A stretch of DNA of 5,201 nt, taken from contig CAPNAQ010000119.1 in assembly GCA_948663505.1 (NCBI GenBank), forward strand, positions 1 through 5,201, in the 5' to 3' direction. The position numbers and the translations under genes were made by a program. Below the pieces are notes generated by a model. It made no database searches. It saw nothing but the letters and a program-made list of their open reading frames with translations, and had not been told where the DNA came from. Source of the DNA: an uncultured Clostridia bacterium. Lineage in GTDB: Bacteria; Bacillota; Clostridia; TANB77; CAG-508. Shown here piece after piece: positions 1 through 4,876 of this stretch (the stretch's first letter is position 1; each line of letters begins with the position of its first letter).

Positions 1-55
1 TTCCTTTATAAGACAATAATATTAATATTTTATTTATTGAAGAATTTATATTCAT
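1..55 (-). CDS. start of a small hypothetical protein, cut by window edge
   Basis: An ATG at 55-53 opens a frame that stays open to the window edge, giving 18 codons that begin MNINSSINKILILLSYKG. It starts 9 bases after the stop of the preceding gene, in line with the spacing elsewhere. The Shine-Dalgarno match is weak (TAGGT within the preceding stop region), so the start is uncertain. Too little is visible to name a function. It could also be a chance AT-rich frame. Confidence 0.35.
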   Translation of the reverse strand, partial: MNINSSINKILILLSYKG

Positions 56-64
56 ATTTATTAC

Positions 65-193
65 CTACTTTATATTAAACCATCGCTTTAGTTCTTCTAG
101 ACTTATTGCATTTTCTATTTTATCTATATCACTTCCTCTTGAATAAGCCCAACCTAGTATTAGTCCTACCAAAAAAATTAAAAGTAATTTCAT
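65..193 (-). CDS. 42-aa single-pass membrane protein, hypothetical
   Basis: Translation gives MKLLLIFLVGLILGWAYSRG followed by a short polar tail of 22 residues ending in RWFNIK. Residues 2-17 are almost entirely hydrophobic and form one predicted membrane helix. The tail carries two acidic clusters (DIDKIE, LEELKRW). The start ATG overlaps the stop of the upstream gene as ATGA, and an AAAGGAGA ribosome binding site lies inside the end of that gene, so the two are probably translationally coupled. Small one-helix proteins of unknown role are common in phage genomes. I do not recognise the family. A holin is unlikely at this size and position, and membrane insertion is only predicted. Confidence 0.7.
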   Translation of the reverse strand: MKLLLIFLVGLILGWAYSRGSDIDKIENAISLEELKRWFNIK

Positions 194-345
194 ATATTGT
201 CTCCTTTCTTTCTCTCACATTTTGCTGTAAGTTCTTTTTCTCGTCTATCTTCTATCAAAACTATGTATTCTGTCTTTTTACAGCTTTCTTTTAATTCACA
301 ATTTATACAGATGTTATCTATATAACTTTTTACTATTTCTTGCAT
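190..345 (-). CDS. 51-aa cysteine-containing hypothetical protein
   Basis: The frame opens with ATG at 345-343 behind a good AAGGAG site at 355-360 and ends in TGA at 192-190. The protein begins MQEIVKSYIDNICINCELKE. It has four cysteines: C13, C16 and C22 form a C-x2-C-x5-C cluster, and C43 lies in the basic C-terminal part. The cluster could bind a metal such as zinc, but this is inferred from spacing only. It is the first gene of the second transcription unit, downstream of the putative promoter and dyad at 375-418. It overlaps the next gene by 4 bases. I do not recognise a named family. Confidence 0.7.
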   Translation of the reverse strand: MQEIVKSYIDNICINCELKESCKKTEYIVLIEDRREKELTAKCERKKGDNI

Positions 346-374
346 AATTTATTTCTCCTTTGTTTTATGTATCC

Positions 375-412
375 TTTCAAAGTGTTTTGCCGTTTTTTTC
401 GACACTTTGAAA
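375..412. repeat. perfect 11-bp dyad, candidate operator or 5'-leader hairpin
   Basis: TTTCAAAGTGT at 375-385 is exactly complementary to ACACTTTGAAA at 402-412, with a 16-base spacer. On the minus strand the dyad begins directly after a TATAAT box (418-413) and ends about 15 bases before the Shine-Dalgarno of the 345-190 gene. It would therefore overlap the expected transcription start. It could be a protein-binding operator or an RNA hairpin in the leader. It lacks a GC-rich stem followed by a U-run, so it does not look like a standard terminator. Confidence 0.6.
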
Positions 413-418
413 ATTATA
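413..418 (-). promoter_or_regulatory. candidate -10 box (TATAAT) of the downstream unit
   Basis: The minus strand reads an exact TATAAT consensus here, 68 bases before the start codon of the first gene of the second unit and downstream of the terminator at 551-581. I find no convincing TTGACA-like -35 box 16-18 bases upstream; the nearest TTGATA is only 10 bases away. Either the promoter needs an activator, or the match is chance in AT-rich DNA. Confidence 0.35.
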
Positions 419-550
419 TTTGTTTATTTATCAATGTTTTATATTGTTTTACATAATAAATAAACTCTCTATTTTTAACCTAAAACAAATTTTTTACTAT
501 CTAAAAAACTTATCTCTAAAATTTACACCATTTCCAAATATTTTATAAAT

Positions 551-581
551 ATAAAAAAGAGCCTTTTACAGCTCTTTTCTT
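551..581 (-). terminator. rho-independent terminator, possibly bidirectional
   Basis: An 8-bp perfect stem pairs AAAAGAGC (555-562) with GCTCTTTT (571-578) around an 8-base loop. On the minus strand the stem runs into TTTTTTAT, a good U-tract; on the plus strand it runs into TTTTCTT. It lies about 250 bases past the stop of the DUF1492 gene, with no gene between, so it most likely ends the long minus-strand operon. Confidence 0.75.
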
Positions 582-605
582 GAAAGGAAGTCTACTAAAA
601 AACAA

Positions 606-803
606 AAGTATGAAAAATTTAATTGTTGCTTGGACATAAGAGATAGAATTTATTTTAAAATATTAATGAAAAGTTCATAAAGAACCTAATTTCACAAATT
701 GTTTATTTTATTTTTAGTGAAAGGCAAAATACATACATTATTAAATTTATTTAATATCTTAAAATATTTCTACCTGCAACATTAATTTACACTTTTCATA
801 CTT
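606..803. repeat. long imperfect inverted repeat, about 200 bp, in the intergenic gap
   Basis: AAGTATGAAAA at 606-616 is perfectly complementary to TTTTCATACTT at 793-803. The arms continue inward with TGTTGC (624-629) against GCAACA (776-781), then 15 of 16 matching positions between 651-666 and 751-766, the latter part being AT-only and partly self-palindromic. Inside the arms TTTCAC (690-695) pairs with GTGAAA (717-722), and GTTC/GAAC near 673-685 can form a small hairpin. The whole could fold as one long RNA stem-loop or be a small non-autonomous insertion with terminal inverted repeats. No reading frame of useful size and no clear target-site duplication are visible. Confidence 0.5.
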
Positions 804-826
804 CCATATTATCACTTTTATAATTG

Positions 827-1264
827 TTATTCTATAACTTTTATTGTCATATTATATTTTTCGCAAATTTTATCAAACTCTTTTAATGCATATCCATGTA
901 GTCTTGTAGTATATACATAATCGTATTTTACTTCATTAGCCACATTTGTTAAATTCTTTCCTTGTATGTACGTTTTAAATAATATATTTCTATAAGTTTT
1001 ATTCTCCATGTTATCTAATATTTCTATAATTTCTACAAGTTTCTTTTCTAATTCTTGTAAAGTTGATTCATAAGTTGATGTTTCATCTATTAGTTCTGCT
1101 AAATCTTCTGCAACTTTATCATTTATTTTTGAACTTCCCTTTATGTCTCCACTATAAATAGCTGTTAATCTATTTAGTATCGCTTTTCTCTCTTCTATCT
1201 CTTGTATTCTATCTTTAAGCCATTCGCTATCTATTTTATAATCAATTAAGTCTTGTCTATTCAT
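827..1264 (-). CDS. DUF1492-type phage regulator, sigma-70 region 4-like
   Basis: A 145-aa protein starting at ATG 1264 behind a strong AGGAGGT site. The N-terminal part (about residues 5-90) is helical and charged with coiled-coil character, including ESTLQELEKKLVEIIEILDN. The C-terminal part (about 90-131) reads YRNILFKTYIQGKNLTNVAN, then ends with the hallmark RLHGYAL at 121-127. This matches the helix-turn-helix of DUF1492 phage proteins, which resemble sigma-70 region 4, where a family member typically reads RY.QGK.W..IA ... RLHG.AL. Such proteins usually sit at the end of the early region just before the packaging genes and are presumed transcriptional regulators. Here the gene closes the operon, ahead of a terminator and a candidate new promoter, which fits that role. 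The DNA target and activity are inference. The usual tryptophan of the GK.W motif is leucine here. Confidence 0.85.
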   Translation of the reverse strand: MNRQDLIDYKIDSEWLKDRIQEIEERKAILNRLTAIYSGDIKGSSKINDKVAEDLAELIDETSTYESTLQELEKKLVEIIEILDNMENKTYRNILFKTYIQGKNLTNVANEVKYDYVYTTRLHGYALKEFDKICEKYNMTIKVIE

Positions 1265-1325
1265 TTGTACCTCCTATTTTATATTACTAAAATCAAACCT
1301 GTTATTATCATAATTTCTTGTGTTA

Positions 1326-1583
1326 TTAAAAAGTTTTATATCTTTCCATCAGCTGTTTTTCTTCATTACTTGTATAATTATCCACTGTTCCTAATTCTAT
1401 ATATCTTTGTAACTGTTGTTCTGTTCCTAATTTATTTGCCTTACAAATATCATTTATTGTTTCTAATAATGCTATTATTAGAAGATTACAATCTATGTCA
1501 TTATTAACTTCATTTTCAAAATAATTATTGCAATCTTTTCTAAATTCTATTTTTATTCCCATTATCATCTTATCTTTTTTCAT
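1326..1583 (-). CDS. 85-aa hypothetical phage protein
   Basis: Starts at ATG 1583 (MKKDKMIMGIKIEFRKD) with an AGGAG site lying within the last codons of the upstream membrane-protein gene, and ends in TAA at 1328-1326. The protein is mixed in charge with a short hydrophobic helix LLIIALLETI (about residues 34-43), which looks amphipathic rather than membrane-spanning. It has two cysteines, C18 and C32. Two further in-frame methionines at 6 and 8 are possible starts, but spacing to the Shine-Dalgarno favours the first. A 61-base gap separates it from the DUF1492 gene. I do not recognise the family. Confidence 0.75.
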   Translation of the reverse strand: MKKDKMIMGIKIEFRKDCNNYFENEVNNDIDCNLLIIALLETINDICKANKLGTEQQLQRYIELGTVDNYTSNEEKQLMERYKTF

Positions 1584-1587
1584 TTTC

Positions 1588-1761
1588 TTACACTCCTAAA
1601 TTTATAAAAGTTAATATAATTATTGTAACTACTATTAAAATTGTTATATATGTTAGTTTTCTTAATAACATTGAATTACTAGATAATCCTTCTATTATTC
1701 CTAGTCCACCTACTGAAAAACAAATTAATAGTCCTATTACAAATAATATGTATAATATCAT
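1588..1761 (-). CDS. 57-aa two-helix membrane protein, hypothetical
   Basis: ATG at 1761-1759 overlaps the TAA stop of the preceding gene as TAATG, and the frame ends in TAA at 1590-1588, 4 bases before the next start. A ribosome binding site (GAAGG) lies at the end of the upstream gene. The protein has an N-terminal hydrophobic stretch (about residues 2-23, MILYILFVIGLLICFSVGGL) and a second one (about 39-53, ITILIVVTIIILTF). They are separated by a short loop containing LLRKL. This predicts a hairpin of two membrane helices. It is embedded in the operon with coupled neighbours, which supports it as a real gene. The role is unknown. Two-helix phage proteins include holins and superinfection-exclusion proteins, but nothing specific points to either. 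Confidence 0.8.
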   Translation of the reverse strand: MILYILFVIGLLICFSVGGLGIIEGLSSNSMLLRKLTYITILIVVTIIILTFINLGV

Positions 1762-2132
1762 TATTCTACCTTCTTTCTAAAGTATTCTTTTATACCTTTT
1801 TCTGTTTCCCAAATTCTAGGCTTGTCATATTCATGACTTGCTCTTATTCTATCAAGTTTTAATATTTCTTCTGACATCTTATTTATCATTCTGTCCATTA
1901 TAAAATTTTCATAAAGCCTATTTTGATTTTCTACGGTTAGTTTTATATTTTTATTTATTTGCTCTTCTAATTGTTTGTCTTGTTCTTCTATTATGTTTAA
2001 TCCATATTCTATCTCTTTTGCTAGTGTCTCTTTTTGCATTTTATCAAATGTATAATTTTCTTTTAATAATTCTATATTTTCCTTCAATAATTCTGTTATA
2101 AAAAATTTTTCTTCTTTACTAATATTGTCCAT
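1761..2132 (-). CDS. 123-aa coiled-coil hypothetical protein
   Basis: Starts at ATG 2132 after an AGGAGGTAACA ribosome binding site; the stop TAG of the upstream gene lies within that site. Residues about 8-95 are rich in Glu, Lys, Leu and Ile with heptad-like spacing, including a short internal repeat LLKENIELLKEN, and so should form a long coiled coil. The C-terminal tail (about 96-123, with PRIWETEKGIKEYFRKKVE) is basic and not coiled. No catalytic motif is visible. Such proteins are common, poorly conserved members of phage early operons. The stop codon overlaps the next start. No function can be assigned. Confidence 0.8.
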   Translation of the reverse strand: MDNISKEEKFFITELLKENIELLKENYTFDKMQKETLAKEIEYGLNIIEEQDKQLEEQINKNIKLTVENQNRLYENFIMDRMINKMSEEILKLDRIRASHEYDKPRIWETEKGIKEYFRKKVE

Positions 2133-2141
2133 TGTTACCTC

Positions 2142-2429
2142 CTAATATGTTACTCTTATCATATAAGTATGTTCAAAATCATTACGATCTATATTTAGTC
2201 TTAATTCCTTCATTTTATCTATTGTATTAATATCTACTATCATTCCAGCTCTTAAATTACCAACATGATTAGTTATTGCAAATTTAATAATATTTTCAAG
2301 CATTTTAGTATCTTTTTGAATATCTAATTGTTGTCTTAATCGATTATTTGATAATTGACATGTTAGTAATTCGTCTTGTAACTTTTTAACTTCATTATTT
2401 AATCTTTTTATTTTATTTTTTACACTCAT
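2142..2429 (-). CDS. 95-aa protein with N-terminal coiled coil, hypothetical
   Basis: ATG at 2429 follows an AGGAGAAG site that begins in the TAG stop of the upstream gene. Residues about 3-45 form a basic, leucine-spaced coiled coil (IKRLNNEVKKLQDELLTCQL). Residues 46-95 are a small mixed domain ending HTYMIRVTY, with a hydrophobic pattern (GMIVDINTIDKM) suggesting beta strands. The stop lies 9 bases before the next gene. No known motif is visible. The arrangement of a coiled coil plus a short globular end suggests an oligomeric adaptor, but that is only a guess from shape. Confidence 0.75.
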   Translation of the reverse strand: MSVKNKIKRLNNEVKKLQDELLTCQLSNNRLRQQLDIQKDTKMLENIIKFAITNHVGNLRAGMIVDINTIDKMKELRLNIDRNDFEHTYMIRVTY

Positions 2430-2441
2430 TTATCTCTTCTC

Positions 2442-3152
2442 CTAAAACATTTTTTCAAATTCTTTTTTGGCTTGTTTCACTACTATTGATTTTGGTTTAT
2501 TATTATTTTTAATTTGTTTTAACAAATCTATTCTTTTCAAATAGTATTGTGGTAAATGTATTCTCATATTCTCTAATTCTGGTTTGTTTTTATTCCCACA
2601 ACACCAGCAAGAAACTCTGTCTAATATGTCATATAATCTAATTCCATTTTCTTTCCAGTCAAAACCTTTACTATAGCAATAATTCAAACAGTCTTTTTCT
2701 GTCATTTTCCAGTCTACAAGTGGTAATAATTTATGTATTGTTCTTTCTTTTTCAACTCTTTCAGTTTCATCTGATGCTATTTCTATGTATTCCCTATAAC
2801 CTTTTCCATACTGTTTTTTTAGATATTTTTTAATTGTATTATACTTGTCCGATGTTCCCCAACGACACATTCCTCCACAAACTCCATATCCTTTTTGTAT
2901 TTTTCCATTTCTTTTATGTACAGTTATGTTTAGCATTTTTTCTTTAAATGGTATTTCTGGTTTTAACTCTGTATATTTTATATTCAAGGTTTCTAACATA
3001 ACTTTCACTTTATCCCTTATGTCATATATTGCTTGAAATTCCATTCCTGTATCGTAAAATATTACTTCATCTAGTTTATATCCTTTATCTATTAGCATAA
3101 ATAGCATTGCCAAACTATCTTTTCCAAAACTTACACTTGCTATATAATTCAT
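2442..3152 (-). CDS. phage PAPS reductase-family PP-loop ATP pyrophosphatase
   Basis: A 236-aa protein of the phosphoadenosine phosphosulfate reductase (PF01507-like) superfamily. The PP-loop for ATP or adenylyl binding is SFGKDS at residues 8-13, matching the SGGKDS consensus except Phe for the first Gly. It follows the first strand, MNYIASV. The next strand, VIFYDTGMEF (30-39), is the family's usual second motif. A cysteine site follows in GVCGGMCRWGT (C92, C96), with further cysteines in SCWCCGN (C182, C184, C185), so a metal or Fe-S site formed by C92/C96 and the C-terminal cysteines is plausible. Phage members are not usually sulfate-assimilation enzymes. Related PP-loop proteins act in tRNA thiolation and DNA phosphorothioation (DndC), but the substrate here is unknown. 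The start directly abuts the upstream TAA, with an AGGTGG site inside the last upstream codons. Superfamily is well supported; exact function is not. Confidence 0.9.
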   Translation of the reverse strand: MNYIASVSFGKDSLAMLFMLIDKGYKLDEVIFYDTGMEFQAIYDIRDKVKVMLETLNIKYTELKPEIPFKEKMLNITVHKRNGKIQKGYGVCGGMCRWGTSDKYNTIKKYLKKQYGKGYREYIEIASDETERVEKERTIHKLLPLVDWKMTEKDCLNYCYSKGFDWKENGIRLYDILDRVSCWCCGNKNKPELENMRIHLPQYYLKRIDLLKQIKNNNKPKSIVVKQAKKEFEKMF

Positions 3153-3533
3153 TTATCCACCTACTTTATACTCTATATTTTTAAATTGCTCTTTTGTTAC
3201 TATTGTATAAGCTTTAACAGTTCCTTTTCTAACCATTTCAAATTCATACTTTTGTAAACCGATTTTGCTTAAAATAGTAAACGTTTTTCTGTGCCTTGAT
3301 ATTTCAATAACTAAGCATCCATTTACATAGTCTCCTGCTTCGATTAAATCTATTATGTTATCCTTATGATCTTTTATATTATCTTCATGTACTATTCCAT
3401 TCATCATATTATCTTGTAACTCTTTTTTTATATCTAGTTCATAATGTAATCCATATCCACCATGTCTAGCTATAACTCTTCCTATAAATCCACTTTTAGT
3501 TCTTACATATTCATTTATCTTTATTTCACTCAC
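3153..3533 (-). CDS. 126-aa conserved clostridial-phage-type hypothetical protein (GTG start)
   Basis: The start codon is GTG at 3533-3531, sharing its first base with the upstream TAG stop (TAGTG). A GGAGG site lies at 3545-3549, 11 bases away, and the next in-frame Met is residue 43, so GTG is preferred. The protein begins MSEIKINEYVRTKSGFIGRV, a strand-rich opening like a small SH3/KOW-type barrel. A second module has NIIDLIEAGDYVNGCLVIEI (59-78), and the end is AYTIVTKEQFKNIEYKVGG. The pattern DLIE.GDYVNG ... IVTKEQF...EY is one I recall from hypothetical proteins of clostridial phages; no biochemical role is known to me. It lies directly upstream of the PP-loop gene with no gap, so the two are likely co-translated. 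Confidence 0.85.
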   Translation of the reverse strand: MSEIKINEYVRTKSGFIGRVIARHGGYGLHYELDIKKELQDNMMNGIVHEDNIKDHKDNIIDLIEAGDYVNGCLVIEISRHRKTFTILSKIGLQKYEFEMVRKGTVKAYTIVTKEQFKNIEYKVGG

Positions 3534-3865
3534 TATTTATCTTTCCTCCATTTCTCATAGCCGTTTAATATAGCTTTGCAAAATTCTTCCTGTTCTTTAT
3601 ATTCTTCTGTTCCGGGTATATTTTCTTTTCCTAACCAAACTTTAGGTTGTTGTTTTAATGCTTTTTGATACCTTTCTGTTGCTGTTGTATATCTTAACTT
3701 TATATTCAAGTTCTCTGTATTTGACTTATAAATTTCTTCTAAATCGTGATTAGAAAACCATAATAAACTTCTATATGTTAATACTGCTAATTTTAAATTT
3801 TCTACATCTACTTGTTTGTTTTCTCTTATATCATCATAAATTTCATATAATGTTTTTTCACTCAA
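3533..3865 (-). CDS. 110-aa hypothetical phage protein with obligatory TTG start
   Basis: The frame starts at TTG 3865-3863 behind a perfect GGAGGAG site at 3874-3880, 8 bases away. An in-frame TAA directly precedes the TTG, and the encoded protein has no internal methionine, so no ATG start exists. The TTG call is therefore strong. The protein starts MSEKTLYEIYDDIRENKQVD, continues with a helical stretch (about 20-75) and a polar end KAILNGYEKWRKDK. It overlaps the end of the cysteine-rich gene by 8 bases and shares one base with the next start. The helical, charged composition is usual for phage early proteins. I do not recognise a functional domain. Confidence 0.8.
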   Translation of the reverse strand: MSEKTLYEIYDDIRENKQVDVENLKLAVLTYRSLLWFSNHDLEEIYKSNTENLNIKLRYTTATERYQKALKQQPKVWLGKENIPGTEEYKEQEEFCKAILNGYEKWRKDK

Positions 3866-4022
3866 TTAAATCACTCCTCCTAAAATATTTGCATTCTTTT
3901 ATCCCTTTTTCTGTACACTCTTTTATTTTTTCTAAATTATATTTGCATTCAGCACAATTATTTTTTATTCGTTTGCATTTAGCACATAAACATATATCAA
4001 AACAATCATACATTTTACTCAT
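3858..4022 (-). CDS. 54-aa protein with eight cysteines, likely metal-binding
   Basis: ATG at 4022-4020 follows a GAGGAG site 8 bases upstream; the frame ends in TGA at 3860-3858, inside the next gene. Eight of 54 residues are cysteine: C7, C11, C13, C16, C23, C26, C36 and C44. The core reads CFDICLCAKCKRIKNNCAEC, giving C-x3-C-x-C-x2-C-x6-C-x2-C, then two spaced Cys-Lys pairs (ECT, ECK). This strongly suggests one or two zinc sites. The last part, KYFRRSDLIE, is basic to mixed. The sequence coding its C-terminus contains the ribosome binding site of the next gene, so the two are coupled. Role unknown; nucleic-acid or protein binding is possible. Disulfides are less likely without a signal peptide. 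Confidence 0.8.
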   Translation of the reverse strand: MSKMYDCFDICLCAKCKRIKNNCAECKYNLEKIKECTEKGIKECKYFRRSDLIE

Positions 4023-4041
4023 TACTATCACTCCTCATTGA

Positions 4042-4197
4042 TTACTTAATTTTTCCTATTTGTATATTAATATCATTTTTTATAAATTGCTCATTTAGTA
4101 AAATTATAAAGTCTCTTATTCCTTTTGTATTATTTTCAAAATAATCTATTGTGTCTGCCTCTCCATTATCGTTCTTTTTCACTATTGCTAATTTCAT
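4042..4197 (-). CDS. 51-aa hypothetical protein
   Basis: ATG at 4197-4195 lies 5 bases after the stop of the 81-aa gene, with an AGGTAG site bridging that stop; the frame ends in TAA at 4044-4042. The protein is MKLAIVKKNDNGEADTIDYF, then ENNTKGIRDFIILLNEQFIK and NDINIQIGKIK. A beta strand, a central helix and a final strand are suggested by the pattern of hydrophobic residues. No cysteines or catalytic motif are seen. The 19-base gap to the next gene holds that gene's ribosome binding site. Position and codon use match the neighbours, so the gene is likely real, but I do not recognise it. Confidence 0.7.
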   Translation of the reverse strand: MKLAIVKKNDNGEADTIDYFENNTKGIRDFIILLNEQFIKNDINIQIGKIK

Positions 4198-4202
4198 TCC
4201 CA

Positions 4203-4448
4203 CTACCTATCACTCACTTTCTCTACTAAATTTGCTTGAATTAAATCTGGTATATCTTCTTCTTTTACATCAAATTCTCTAATATACTCTTCTTCATCAA
4301 AAGTATTTCCTATCATTGTTTTGTCCTTAAATATTGAAACTTCGTAATTAGCATCATATTCTTTAGTCCAACATTCGTTAAAATTGTCATATAAATAATC
4401 AAACTTCTCTAGTTCTTTTAAATCTACTTCATCTTTTATTTTTAACAT
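4203..4448 (-). CDS. 81-aa acidic hypothetical protein
   Basis: ATG at 4448 overlaps the upstream TAA as TAATG, with TTGGAGG as ribosome binding site inside the upstream coding end. The protein (MLKIKDEVDLKELEKFDYLY...) is strongly acidic: the middle and end hold NTFDEEEYIREFDVKEEDIP. A region with aromatic residues (FDYLYDNFNECWTKEYDANY, 16-35) precedes a beta-like stretch (EVSIFKDKTMIGN). A highly acidic small phage protein could mimic DNA or bind a host protein, but nothing here shows this. No family recognised. Confidence 0.75.
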   Translation of the reverse strand: MLKIKDEVDLKELEKFDYLYDNFNECWTKEYDANYEVSIFKDKTMIGNTFDEEEYIREFDVKEEDIPDLIQANLVEKVSDR

Positions 4449-4876
4449 TACTTGTCCTCCAATAGTTTTTCTAAAACTTTTTGTGCAATCTCAAGTTTTT
4501 CAAGCTCTATTTCCATGTTACAAATATATTGCTCATTTATATCTATTTCTGTTTCAGTTCCTGCCTCTTCATTTTCTTTTAATGTTTTACTTATTTCTGT
4601 TTTTAATTTATTTATTTTTAAATCTGTTTCTTCTATCTTTTCTTTTACTTTATCTTTACTTATATAATAAGGTTTTAATATAGGCTCTAAATCTTCTATT
4701 TTTATTGTATTTATATTTCCTATAATTCTACTTTTTTCTTTTTGTTCTAGTTCTTCTAATGCTTGTAAGACTGTTTCTATTGCTTCAGAAACTCTATTCA
4801 GTCCATTATCACAGTCTGAAACTATAATAACTTTTTTATGATATTCTAATATTTTTTTAGCCTCTTCTAACTTCAT
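4448..4876 (-). CDS. 142-aa coiled-coil phage protein
   Basis: Starts at ATG 4876 right after the upstream TAA (TAAATG), with a GTGGAGG site inside the upstream end. The N-terminal segment (1-46) contains VSEAIETVLQALEELEQKEK, a pattern I recall from small clostridial phage proteins (AIE.VL.ALEELE). A middle segment has YYISKDKVKEKIEE (70-83), again typical (Y.I.K..V.EKIEEL). The C-terminal half (76-142) is a coiled coil ending QKVLEKLLEDK. No enzymatic motif is visible. Its ending resembles that of the preceding gene. Function unknown. Confidence 0.85.
   Translation of the reverse strand: MKLEEAKKILEYHKKVIIVSDCDNGLNRVSEAIETVLQALEELEQKEKSRIIGNINTIKIEDLEPILKPYYISKDKVKEKIEETDLKINKLKTEISKTLKENEEAGTETEIDINEQYICNMEIELEKLEIAQKVLEKLLEDK

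Noticed and set aside
106..294. Plus-strand 62-aa frame rich in Phe and Leu
   Set aside because: It is the antisense of two coupled minus-strand genes, has no ribosome binding site, and its hydrophobic composition comes from AT-rich complement.
375..412. Dyad read as a transcription terminator
   Set aside because: Stem is AT-rich with a 16-base loop and no U-run directly after either arm; position next to a TATAAT fits an operator or leader better.
611..640. Plus-strand 9-codon frame starting at the ATG in the inverted repeat, a possible leader peptide
   Set aside because: No ribosome binding site at proper distance, no plus-strand promoter, and no plus-strand gene to regulate.
1279..1311. 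Minus-strand 10-codon frame MIITGLILVI in the 61-base gap
   Set aside because: Very short, only a weak AAGAAA upstream, and no supporting signal beyond being hydrophobic; likely chance.
1253..1507. Plus-strand 84-aa hydrophobic frame
   Set aside because: Antisense shadow of the 85-aa gene and the start of the DUF1492 gene; no Shine-Dalgarno.
2845..3036. Plus-strand 63-aa frame
   Set aside because: Lies wholly antisense within the PP-loop gene, which has clear family motifs.
3775..4041. Plus-strand 88-aa frame
   Set aside because: Antisense to the cysteine-rich and TTG-start genes; its His/Leu/Phe-rich composition is typical of shadow frames here.
4452..4683. Two overlapping plus-strand frames rich in Ser, Phe and Leu
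   Set aside because: Antisense of the coiled-coil gene at 4448-4876; Glu/Lys-rich coding DNA produces Ser/Phe/Leu-rich shadows.
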